A DNA stretch of 10,688 bases, taken from an uncultured Lachnospiraceae bacterium (lineage in GTDB: Bacteria > Bacillota > Clostridia > Lachnospirales > Lachnospiraceae). The notes beneath the pieces were generated by a model. That model ran no database searches. It saw only the letters and a list, made by a program, of their open reading frames with translations, and had not been told where the DNA came from. Position numbers and translations under genes: made by a program. The stretch is from positions 1-10,688 of the forward strand of contig CAPNGW010000057.1 in the NCBI GenBank assembly GCA_948665105.1, read 5' to 3'. The first letter of the stretch is position 1, and each line of letters begins with the position of its first letter. Positions 1 through 6,645 of this stretch are shown here, piece after piece.

Positions 1-539
1 CCAGGGGATGGAGGGAGGAGCAGATTCTTCTGGCGGGAGACTCCGCCGGAGGTGGACTGGCCCTGGCCCTTTGCATGTATTTAAAGAATCAGGGGCGTTC
101 TCTGCCTGCCGGAATCATCGCCATGTCTCCCTGGACGGATTTAACGGCCAGCGGTCCTTCCTATGAGGACAATTATGAGCTGGATCCTCTTTTTGGAAAT
201 ACCAGAGACAGTCTTATTTACAACAAAGACTATGTGAAGGACAACGACCCGAGGAATCCCTACATATCTCCGCTGTTTGGAGATTATGAAGGATTCCCTC
301 CCCTGTTAATTCAAGTTGGCTCCATTGAGATGCTTTTGAGCGACTCCGTTCTGGTGGCGGAAAAGGCCAGGGAAGCCGGAGTGCCGGTGAAGCTCACAGT
401 CTACGAGGGCATGTTTCACATTTTTCAGATGGCCTTAAAGCTTATTCCCGAATCCCGAGACGCCTGGGTGGAGATTGGTAAGTTTCTGGAAGAAATCGCA
501 CCGGAGGAGCCTGCTTTTCTCGGAACGGAAGCCTTTTGA
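1..539 (+). CDS. Alpha/beta hydrolase (HSL/acetyl-esterase type), C-terminal part
   Basis: Partial gene: its start lies before the window, and the frame is open from the first complete codon at position 3 to TGA at 537-539 (178 residues). The GDSAGGG motif at about 39-56 is the nucleophile elbow of alpha/beta-hydrolase fold-3 (hormone-sensitive-lipase-like) esterases, with the Ser codon at 42-44. The acidic triad member should lie in IEMLLSDS (Glu codon 327-329 or Asp codon 342-344), and the catalytic His is in GMFHIFQM (codon 417-419). The conserved SPW..L and DP....Y..SPL segments also fit this family, which hydrolyses short-chain carboxylic esters. Such proteins usually have about 300 residues, so roughly the last 60% is present; the oxyanion HGG motif would be upstream. 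No signal for secretion can be judged. The physiological substrate is unknown. The link to the peptide genes downstream is only proximity, because the next gene has its own promoter. Confidence 0.9.
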   Translation, partial: RGWREEQILLAGDSAGGGLALALCMYLKNQGRSLPAGIIAMSPWTDLTASGPSYEDNYELDPLFGNTRDSLIYNKDYVKDNDPRNPYISPLFGDYEGFPPLLIQVGSIEMLLSDSVLVAEKAREAGVPVKLTVYEGMFHIFQMALKLIPESRDAWVEIGKFLEEIAPEEPAFLGTEAF

Positions 540-565
540 CAGACATGGAAAGATAAAAATGCAGG

Positions 566-606
566 ATTGCAGATAGAAAATTGCAGAATTTCCATAAAAT
601 AGCAGA
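566..606. repeat. Short AT-rich direct repeats upstream of peptidase promoter
   Basis: The octamer ATTGCAGA occurs at 566-573 and again at 580-587 (14-nt period), with a related GCAGAAAAT at 602-610. They lie between the esterase stop and the -35 box of the peptidase promoter. The spacing of one to two helical turns could suit a regulator, but the repeats are short and the region is AT-rich, so they may be chance. No factor-independent terminator is visible for the esterase in this gap. Confidence 0.25.
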
Positions 607-612
607 AAATGA

Positions 613-641
613 TTGTACAAATCATAACATGATGGTATACT
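613..641 (+). promoter_or_regulatory. SigA-type promoter of the M3 peptidase gene
   Basis: TTGTAC (613-618) as a -35 box, a 17-nt spacer, and TATACT (636-641) as a -10 box (5 of 6 to consensus), preceded by TG at 633-634, giving an extended -10 (TGnTATACT). Transcription would start around 648, leaving a short leader that contains the AAGGAG ribosome site at 659-664, 7 nt before the ATG. The -35 matches consensus only in its TTG half, which the extended -10 would compensate. Confidence 0.7.
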
Positions 642-671
642 TAAGAATCATAGACTACAAGGAGTACAATT

Positions 672-2342
672 ATGAAATTTTCAGAGATGCCTTACCAGAG
701 AGTGAATCTGGAAGAAGCAGAGAAACGCTTCACGGACATCATTGAGCGCCAGAAACAGGCGGGAAGCGGTGAAGAGCAGTTTGCCCTTCATCAGGAATAC
801 TATAAGCTGATGGACGAGATTGGCACTTACGGCACCCTTGCCATGATTCGCCATGACATCGATACCACCGATGAATTTTATGAGAAAGAGCAGGAATACT
901 ATGACGAGATAAGCCCCATTTTGGATAAATACAAGGTGGCTTACCAGAAGGTATTGTTTGAGTCCCCCCATCGTGCCTATATGGAGGAGAAGATTGGGCC
1001 TGTCACCTTCAAGAGTATGGAGCTTTCCTTCAAAGCCTTTGATGAGAAGCTGATTCCCCTGATGCAGGAGGAGAACGCCCTGGTTACAAGATATGGCAAG
1101 CTCATCGCCACTGCGGAGATTCCTTTTGAGGGAGAAGTGTATAACCTTTCCCTGCTCAGGAAGTTTGCAACCGCCAGGGACCGTGACACCAGACGCCGGG
1201 CGTGGAAGGCCCTAAGCGATTACTTCTTAAGCGTCACCGGAGAGATTGATGAGATTTATGACAAGCTTGTGAAGAATCGGACCGAACAGGCACGGATGCT
1301 GGGCTATGAGAATTTTGTGGAGCTTGGCTACTACCGGATGAACAGAAACAGCTACGGCAAGGAGGAAGTGGAGAACTTCCGCCGCCAGGTGAAGGAATAT
1401 TTCGTGCCCTTTGCCAGCAGAATCCATTCTCAGCGTCAGGAGCGTATCGGCGTGGAGAAGCTGTCCTATGTGGACAACGACGTGTTCTTCAAGGAGGGAA
1501 ATCCGGCGCCCATCGGAAATCCGGAGGAAATTCTGGCAGCAGGACAGAAGATGTATGCAGAGCTGTCCCCGGAGACCAAAGAATTCTTCGATTTTATGCA
1601 GGAGAACGGGCTCTTTGACGTGCTGGGCAGAAAGACCAAACGCCAGGGCGGCTATATGACCTATCTGCCGTTGTTTAAGTCACCCTTTATTTTTGCCAAT
1701 TTCAACGGCACCAGCTCCGATGTGGACGTGATTACCCACGAGTGTGGCCACGCTTTCCAGGGCTATGTGATGCGGGAGGAAGAGATACAGGAATTTGCGG
1801 ATATCACCATGGGGACTGCGGAGATTCACTCCATGTCCATGGAATACTTTACCTATGGCTGGATGGGTGATTTCTTCGGAGACCGCAAGGAGGATTACTT
1901 AAAGATGCATCTGGAGGATTCCTCCGCCTTCGTGCCTTACGGCTGTATGGTGGACGAATTCCAGCACATTATGTACGAGAATCCGGAGCTGACACCGAAA
2001 GAGCGCAAGGAGGTCTGGAAAAAGCTGGAAGCAGAGTACCGTCCTCACCTGGATTATGAGGGAGACCCCTTCTTTGGCGAAGGTGGATGGTGGCAGCGCC
2101 AGGCTCATATTTTCCAGAGTCCCTTCTATTATATTGATTACTGTCTGGCCACCATCTGTGCCATGCAGTTTAAGATGAAGATGGATGAGGATTACGGGAA
2201 GGCCTGGGAGAGCTATCTGAAATTGTGTCGGCTGTCAGCCAGAAAATTCTACGTTCCCATGCTTCAAGAGGTGGGCTTAAGAAGCCCCTTTGAGGACGGC
2301 TGTATCAGGGAGATTGTGGAGCACTTTGAACAGAAGCTATAA
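672..2342 (+). CDS. M3 family zinc oligoendopeptidase
   Basis: A 556-residue metallopeptidase that cleaves oligopeptides, predicted cytoplasmic because there is no signal peptide or membrane helix. The zinc site HECGH spans residues 356-360 (His356, catalytic Glu357, His360). By comparison with thimet oligopeptidase, where the third ligand is Glu502, 29 residues after the first His, Glu384 in TAEIHSMSMEYF is the likely third ligand (28 residues). His479 and the tyrosines of HIFQSPFYYIDY correspond to the C-terminal substrate and transition-state binding segment of M3 enzymes. Length and the N-terminal helical region fit the M3 oligoendopeptidase branch related to, but distinct from, PepF, so I give no symbol. 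The ATG at 672 is chosen for AAGGAG at 659-664. It lies just upstream of a peptide importer, so it probably degrades imported or intracellular peptides. No terminator is evident after it. Confidence 0.93.
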   Translation: MKFSEMPYQRVNLEEAEKRFTDIIERQKQAGSGEEQFALHQEYYKLMDEIGTYGTLAMIRHDIDTTDEFYEKEQEYYDEISPILDKYKVAYQKVLFESPHRAYMEEKIGPVTFKSMELSFKAFDEKLIPLMQEENALVTRYGKLIATAEIPFEGEVYNLSLLRKFATARDRDTRRRAWKALSDYFLSVTGEIDEIYDKLVKNRTEQARMLGYENFVELGYYRMNRNSYGKEEVENFRRQVKEYFVPFASRIHSQRQERIGVEKLSYVDNDVFFKEGNPAPIGNPEEILAAGQKMYAELSPETKEFFDFMQENGLFDVLGRKTKRQGGYMTYLPLFKSPFIFANFNGTSSDVDVITHECGHAFQGYVMREEEIQEFADITMGTAEIHSMSMEYFTYGWMGDFFGDRKEDYLKMHLEDSSAFVPYGCMVDEFQHIMYENPELTPKERKEVWKKLEAEYRPHLDYEGDPFFGEGGWWQRQAHIFQSPFYYIDYCLATICAMQFKMKMDEDYGKAWESYLKLCRLSARKFYVPMLQEVGLRSPFEDGCIREIVEHFEQKL

Positions 2343-2391
2343 GCCTTTATTGCAATAAAACATTGCTGTGGTAATACGTTAATGCAACGAT

Positions 2392-2420
2392 TTGCCAAAG
2401 CTGTTGGAATGTGCTATGAT
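2392..2420 (+). promoter_or_regulatory. Strong SigA-type promoter upstream of the membrane-protein gene
   Basis: TTGCCA (2392-2397, 5 of 6 to consensus), exactly 17 nt, then TATGAT (2415-2420, 5 of 6), with TG at 2412-2413 forming an extended -10. The start point would be near 2427, about 26 nt before the ATG at 2453. It is the best-formed promoter in the window. Because no terminator is visible between 2980 and 3035, it may also drive the peptide-binding lipoprotein gene. Confidence 0.75.
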
Positions 2421-2452
2421 AGTACGGTGATTGCTTAGGATGGGGCGCGAGG

Positions 2453-2980
2453 ATGAAGAAACGTTATGTAAAAGATTATAAATTCGGGTCTTATGCTAAG
2501 CATTTCCATTATGTCGGTGCTTATTATGTACACGGTCTTGACAAAAGAACGCGTCTGAAAATGGGCGGGGTCCAGTTTATGGCAGCGATGGCAGAGATAC
2601 TTCTGCTGGTGGGGGTGGGATTTCTTAACAGCCCCGGGACCTATACCATGTATGTGATTGTACCGATGCTGTGCATGCTTTTTCCCATTTTGTATTATAT
2701 GATGGGGATTTGGAATTTTATGCACTGTGAGAGCCGGATGGAACGGTATCAATATGATAGCTCTTTCCTGAGGATGACCAAGTGCGCGGCAGCAGGACTT
2801 TTTCTGAATCTGTTTGCTCTCTTAGGAGACGTGCTTCTCATTGTACGAAACGCCAAGGCGTGGGAGGAGTATTCAGAATACCTTCTTCTGACGGCCCTTG
2901 TGATTATGGGCGTGATGAATTATACGGCTCTTGTCTGGCACCGCCATCTGATAAAACAGGTGCGTCAGGAAGAAACTTAA
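2453..2980 (+). CDS. Unrecognised four-helix integral membrane protein
   Basis: A 175-residue protein I do not recognise. The N-terminus is basic and tyrosine-rich (residues 1-37, several Lys/Arg, predicted cytoplasmic). Four hydrophobic segments follow, at about 39-58, 64-87, 109-131 and 142-163, with a short charged loop around 90-106 (HCESRMERYQYD) and a basic tail. Positive residues near both termini and in the middle loop suggest that both ends are cytoplasmic. No catalytic motif or transporter signature is visible. ATG 2453 is the only reasonable start: an in-frame stop lies at 2420-2422 and no other start codon lies between. The ribosome site is imperfect (AGGATGGGG, 2437-2445). The gene ends 54 nt before the peptide-binding lipoprotein with no terminator between, so co-transcription is likely; an accessory role in peptide uptake is only a guess from that. 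Confidence 0.8.
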   Translation: MKKRYVKDYKFGSYAKHFHYVGAYYVHGLDKRTRLKMGGVQFMAAMAEILLLVGVGFLNSPGTYTMYVIVPMLCMLFPILYYMMGIWNFMHCESRMERYQYDSSFLRMTKCAAAGLFLNLFALLGDVLLIVRNAKAWEEYSEYLLLTALVIMGVMNYTALVWHRHLIKQVRQEET

Positions 2981-3034
2981 TAACGGTATAAGCGGAATAA
3001 CGTTTATATAAAGCAAAATGATAAGGAGGACATT

Positions 3035-5389
3035 ATGAAAAGAAAATTACTTTCTCTTCTGTTGGCCAGCACAATGGCAGTAACATTGCTTGCCGGTTGT
3101 GGTAAGAAGGCCGACGGTGACACAAAGGATGAGCAGGGCGGTCAGAAGACCGAAAACGAGGAGCCCGGCGATGCAGACAATACGGGGGGGGGGAGCGACA
3201 CTCCGCTGGTAGTAGGATATGCACAGTTCAGTGCCAAATTCAGCCCCTTCTTTGCAACTACTGCTTATGACACGGATGCCAAGAACATGACCCAGGCTGC
3301 TCTGATTGGTATTGACAGAGCCGGAGGTATTATCTACACCGGTATCGAGGGACAGACAGCAGAGTATAACGGGACTGAATATACATATTACAGCCCTTCC
3401 AATCTGGATGTATCCATCGATGAGGCCACCGGAGATACCACCTACACCGTTAAGCTGCGTGAGGACATGACCTTCAGCGACGGAGAGCCGGTTACCATTG
3501 ACGACGTAATCTTCAGCATGTATGTGCTTGCTGACACGGATTATGACGGAAGCTCCACCCTCTATGCCGCGCCGATTAAGGGACTGAAGGCATACCGTGC
3601 CAACTCCACTGCAGCGGATTCCGTAACCGCGGAGATGATTGCAGCCAAGCTTGAGGAGATGCCGGAGGAACTGGCAACTCAGATTACAGAGAACATTGTA
3701 AGCCCCATTCTGACCGCAGAGTTCGACTGGGTGGTATCTGATGTAGTTCCGGATCCCACTGCATACGGCCTGGAGGCAGATATGACAGCGGCTCAGTGCT
3801 ATGCAGCGCTCTATGGCCTGGAGGAAGGCTACAGTGTGGATGGCAAGGATGACGCCACGGTAGTTGCAGACATCATTGCACAGTATGGCTCCAATTACAA
3901 GGCCCTTGCCGGCAATTATGCAGGCGACGAGACCTATTTTGATGCAGATGTGCAGTCGTTTGCAGAGGCAGCTGTGATTGCTGATCTTATGGCAGGCGGC
4001 CAGGGTGAAGAGGTCCCCAACATTGCCGGTATTATCCGTGTGGACGATTACACCCTTCAGGTGGTGACAGACGGCTTTGATGCAGCTGCTGTTTATCAGC
4101 TTGGACTTGATATTGCTCCTCTTCACTACTATGGAGACGAGAGTCTGTACGATTACGAGAACAATTCCTTCGGATTCCCCCGTGGAGATTTGTCCATCGT
4201 GCGGTCCAAAACAGAGCAGCCCATGGGAGCAGGCCCCTATGTGTTTGACAAGTATGAGAACAAGACCATTTACTATACGGCAAACCCCAATTATTACCAG
4301 GGTGCACCCAAGATTCAGAACATTCAGTTTAAGGAGACCAGTGAGACCGAGAAGGTTGCCGGCGTAGAGCAGGGGACCATCGATTTGACCGACCCCTCCG
4401 GAAGCAAGGACACCTTTGAGCAGATTGCCGGCATCAACGGCGGCGAGTTGGACGGCGATAAGATTTTCACCAACAGAGTTGACAACCTTGGATACGGCTA
4501 CCTGGGAGCCAATGCAGACACCGTGAATGTGGCCGGAGAGCCTGCAAGCGATGCTTCCAAGAACTTAAGAAAAGCGCTGATGACTATTTTCTCTGTGTAC
4601 AGAGATGTAAATATTGACTCCTACTATGGAGACGCGGCAAGCATCATCAACTACCCCATTTCCAATACCTCCTGGGCAGCGCCCCAGAAATCCGATGCGG
4701 ATTATCAGCTGGCATACTCCACAGATGTGGACGGCAATCCCATCTACACGGACGGAATGAGCGCAGAGGAGAAGTATGCTGCAGCATCACAGGCAGCCCT
4801 TGGCTTCCTGGAAGCGGCAGGCTACACCGTAGCGGACGGCAAGGTTACAGCTGCTCCCGAAGGTGGAAAGACGCAGTTTGAGGTAATTATTCCGGCAGAG
4901 GGCGGCTCTGACCATCCGGCCTTTGGTATCCTTACAGATGCAAAGGCAGCATTTGAAGCAATCGGTATCACTCTGGAAGTGAATAACCCATCTGATTCCA
5001 ACGTTCTGTGGGATAAGATGGATGCCGGTGAGCAGGAATTCTGGACGGCCGCATGGCAGGCAACTGTTGACCCGGATATGTATCAGGTATACCACAGCAC
5101 CAACGTTGTGGGCAAGGGAGGTACCAACTCCAACCATTACCATGTTGCAGACGAGGAGCTTGACAGCCTGATTATGGAAGCCCGCACCAGTGAAGACCAG
5201 GCCTTCCGTAAGGCTGAGTACAAGCTTTGCCTTGATATTCTTCTGGATTGGGCAGTGGAGCTTCCCACCTATCAGAGACAGAATTGTGTAATTTACAGCC
5301 CGGAGCGTATCAATGCTGATACTGTGACACCGGATATTACACCCTTCTACGGATGGATGGCTGAGATTCAGAATATTGAAATGAAATAA
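3035..5389 (+). CDS. oppA: Peptide-binding lipoprotein of ABC importer (family 5, OppA/DppA-like)
   Basis: A 784-residue extracytoplasmic solute-binding protein that would capture oligopeptides and deliver them to the OppBCDF-type transporter encoded downstream. A lipoprotein signal peptide is clear: basic MKRK, hydrophobic core, and lipobox LLAGC with the lipidated Cys at residue 22. An acidic, Gly-rich linker follows to about residue 55. The SBP_bac_5 fold is recognisable from AYDTDAKNMTQAALIGI (78-94), LREDMTFSDGEPVTIDDV (141-158) and MGAGPYVF.KYENK (397-410). Family members usually have about 530-600 residues; the excess is mainly an insertion at about 183-326, after the ADTDYDG..TLYAAP segment. 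The start is fixed by AAGGAGG at 3023-3029, 5 nt from the ATG. A TATA-rich -10-like sequence (3005-3012) lacks a good -35, so expression probably comes largely from the 2392-2420 promoter. Opp versus Dpp specificity cannot be decided from sequence. A run of ten G lies in the linker. Confidence 0.93.
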   Translation: MKRKLLSLLLASTMAVTLLAGCGKKADGDTKDEQGGQKTENEEPGDADNTGGGSDTPLVVGYAQFSAKFSPFFATTAYDTDAKNMTQAALIGIDRAGGIIYTGIEGQTAEYNGTEYTYYSPSNLDVSIDEATGDTTYTVKLREDMTFSDGEPVTIDDVIFSMYVLADTDYDGSSTLYAAPIKGLKAYRANSTAADSVTAEMIAAKLEEMPEELATQITENIVSPILTAEFDWVVSDVVPDPTAYGLEADMTAAQCYAALYGLEEGYSVDGKDDATVVADIIAQYGSNYKALAGNYAGDETYFDADVQSFAEAAVIADLMAGGQGEEVPNIAGIIRVDDYTLQVVTDGFDAAAVYQLGLDIAPLHYYGDESLYDYENNSFGFPRGDLSIVRSKTEQPMGAGPYVFDKYENKTIYYTANPNYYQGAPKIQNIQFKETSETEKVAGVEQGTIDLTDPSGSKDTFEQIAGINGGELDGDKIFTNRVDNLGYGYLGANADTVNVAGEPASDASKNLRKALMTIFSVYRDVNIDSYYGDAASIINYPISNTSWAAPQKSDADYQLAYSTDVDGNPIYTDGMSAEEKYAAASQAALGFLEAAGYTVADGKVTAAPEGGKTQFEVIIPAEGGSDHPAFGILTDAKAAFEAIGITLEVNNPSDSNVLWDKMDAGEQEFWTAAWQATVDPDMYQVYHSTNVVGKGGTNSNHYHVADEELDSLIMEARTSEDQAFRKAEYKLCLDILLDWAVELPTYQRQNCVIYSPERINADTVTPDITPFYGWMAEIQNIEMK
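3184..3193 (+). repeat. G10 homopolymer tract in the lipoprotein linker
   Basis: Ten consecutive G residues encode the end of Thr50 and Gly51-Gly53 in the linker after the lipobox. As written the tract keeps the frame. Loss of one G would bring a TAG at 3210-3212 into frame, and gain of one would bring a TGA at 3268-3270 into frame, so either slip would truncate the protein to fewer than 80 residues. Confidence 0.9.
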
Positions 5390-5401
5390 TATGTTCCGGC
5401 A

Positions 5402-5416
5402 TAATGCTGGGCATTA
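5402..5416 (+). other. Small hairpin just after the binding-protein stop codon
   Basis: TAATGC (5402-5407) and GCATTA (5411-5416) form a 6-bp stem with a TGG loop, 13 nt after the stop codon. It has no T-run behind it, so it is not a terminator by itself. It may protect the transcript end or be chance. Confidence 0.3.
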
Positions 5417-5445
5417 CACATGAGAATTCTTAATTTGTGAGGGTT

Positions 5446-5475
5446 AAAGACCCCGCAGCCTGCTGCGGGGTCTTT
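5446..5475 (+). terminator. Strong Rho-independent terminator after the binding-protein gene
   Basis: A perfect 13-bp stem, AAAGACCCCGCAG (5446-5458) against CTGCGGGGTCTTT (5463-5475), closed by a CCTG tetraloop. The GC-rich core with a T-rich right arm and A-rich left arm suits termination in this direction and possibly both. It lies 56 nt beyond the binding-protein stop codon and ahead of the permease operon. Confidence 0.85.
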
Positions 5476-5483
5476 GATTCATG

Positions 5484-5521
5484 ACAATAGAATCCACGTT
5501 TTGCGAGGATTCTATTGTTTT
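5484..5521 (+). terminator. Second tandem terminator hairpin
   Basis: A perfect 12-bp stem, ACAATAGAATCC (5484-5495) against GGATTCTATTGT (5507-5518). The inner part has an A/A mismatch followed by a further CG/GC pair and a T-rich loop. A TTTT run (5518-5521) follows. It sits only 8 nt after the first terminator stem. It is AT-richer and weaker than the first, so it probably serves as back-up. Confidence 0.7.
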
Positions 5522-5560
5522 AAGACAGAGAAGGTTTCTCCGGGTGGAGTGACACTTGTA

Positions 5561-5590
5561 TTGTTTACTTGAATTTGAAAATAATATACT
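5561..5590 (+). promoter_or_regulatory. Probable promoter of the permease/ATPase operon
   Basis: TTGTTT (5561-5566) as -35, an 18-nt spacer, and TATACT (5585-5590, 5 of 6) as -10, in a locally AT-rich stretch. It is the only reasonable candidate between the two terminators and the oppB start at 5645, and would give a leader of about 48 nt holding the AGGAG ribosome site (5631-5635). The -35 is poor, so the operon may also receive read-through. Confidence 0.5.
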
Positions 5591-5644
5591 TGCCAAGAGT
5601 GAGTATTTCGGATAAAACCAAGACAAAGATAGGAGAGTGGACTG

Positions 5645-6631
5645 ATGTTAAAGTTCGTAGCAAAGCGTTTGGGAATAAGCGTTATCATCCTGTTCTTCGT
5701 GACATTGATTATTTATTCCATTATAAGATGCCTGCCGGCTTCTTATGCGGAATCGAAGGCAAGGGAGCTGTCCCAGAAGCCGGGAGCCAAGCCTTACGAG
5801 GAACTCTTGGCCCAGATGAACGAGGCCTACGGCCTGGATGTGAATATTCCTCAGGGGTATGTGATTTGGGCAGGTAATGTGTTACAGGGAGATTTTGGGG
5901 ATTCCTGGCAGTGGAACAAGACGGTTACTGATAAATTTTCAGAGGTAATCTGGTACTCCTTTGCACTGGGAGCGGCAGCCTTTATCTTAGAGATTTTTAT
6001 TGCCATTCCCCTTGGAATTTTGGCTGCCAGGAGACAATATTCCAGGACGGACTATGCGGTGACGGTGTTTGCATTGATTGGTATTTCGCTGCCCAGCTTT
6101 TTCTTTGCCACTGTTTTGAAGATGATTTTTGCCGTAAAGCTGGGATGGGTGGATTTGTACGGCATTGTGGGGCGTATGCATGAGCAGCTAAGTCCCTTTG
6201 GGAAGCTTCTGGATTATGCCCATCATATGATTCTTCCGGTGGCCACCTTGACCATTGTAAGTGTGGGAAGTCTGATGCGCTATACCAGAACCAATATGCT
6301 GGAGGTACTGAATTCCGACTATATTCGGACAGCCAGAGCCAAGGGCCTGTCCGAGAAGCGGGTCATCAACTTCCATGCTTTTCGCAATACTCTGATTCCC
6401 ATAGTGACGATTCTGGGAGGCAGCCTTCCCAGCTTGTTTGCAGGGGCGTTAATCACAGAGCAGCTTTTCCAGATTCCGGGAATCGGTTATACCTCTTATG
6501 TGAGTATGACCCGGGGAGATATTCCCATGTCCATGTTTTATATGACATTTTTGGCAATACTATCCTTGCTGGGCAACCTGATTGCAGATGTTTTGTATGC
6601 TGTGGTTGACCCGCGTGTCAGAGTTCATTAG
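5645..6631 (+). CDS. oppB: Peptide ABC transporter permease, OppB/DppB family
   Basis: A 328-residue inner-membrane subunit, the usual length for this family, that forms half of the translocation channel with the next gene product. The first helix is at about 9-29, followed by a long extracytoplasmic loop containing the family-typical GLD...P..Y..W.....GD.G.S pattern (63-87). Further helices lie at about 101-124, 137-165, 195-211, 250-270 and 300-320. The cytoplasmic EAA coupling loop is RTARAKGLSEKRV to about residue 252 (with the conserved Gly234 and FRNTLIP), which docks on the ATPases. The C-terminus ends VDPRVRVH, typical of OppB. ATG 5645 is preceded by AGGAG at 5631-5635, 9 nt away. 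It is the first gene of a compact operon, 14 nt before oppC. Opp versus Dpp naming is arbitrary without substrate data. Confidence 0.95.
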   Translation: MLKFVAKRLGISVIILFFVTLIIYSIIRCLPASYAESKARELSQKPGAKPYEELLAQMNEAYGLDVNIPQGYVIWAGNVLQGDFGDSWQWNKTVTDKFSEVIWYSFALGAAAFILEIFIAIPLGILAARRQYSRTDYAVTVFALIGISLPSFFFATVLKMIFAVKLGWVDLYGIVGRMHEQLSPFGKLLDYAHHMILPVATLTIVSVGSLMRYTRTNMLEVLNSDYIRTARAKGLSEKRVINFHAFRNTLIPIVTILGGSLPSLFAGALITEQLFQIPGIGYTSYVSMTRGDIPMSMFYMTFLAILSLLGNLIADVLYAVVDPRVRVH

Positions 6632-6645
6632 GAAGGAGAAGGAGC

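Noticed and set aside
2344..2391. Possible terminator for the peptidase gene (TTGCA...TGCAA inverted pair)
   Set aside because: The pairing is only about five bases with a long loop and no T-run, too weak to call a terminator.
2979..3002. Direct repeat AATAACG at 2979-2985 and 2996-3002 before the binding-protein gene
   Set aside because: Only 7 nt long in AT-rich DNA. The 17-nt offset is not matched to any convincing promoter, so I do not call an operator.
3047..4126. Long open frame (359 codons) on the - strand inside the binding-protein gene
   Set aside because: It lies wholly opposite a clear gene. Its composition (many Cys, His, Ile and Gly in no recognisable pattern) is what the complement of this codon usage gives. 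No protein family is recognisable in it.
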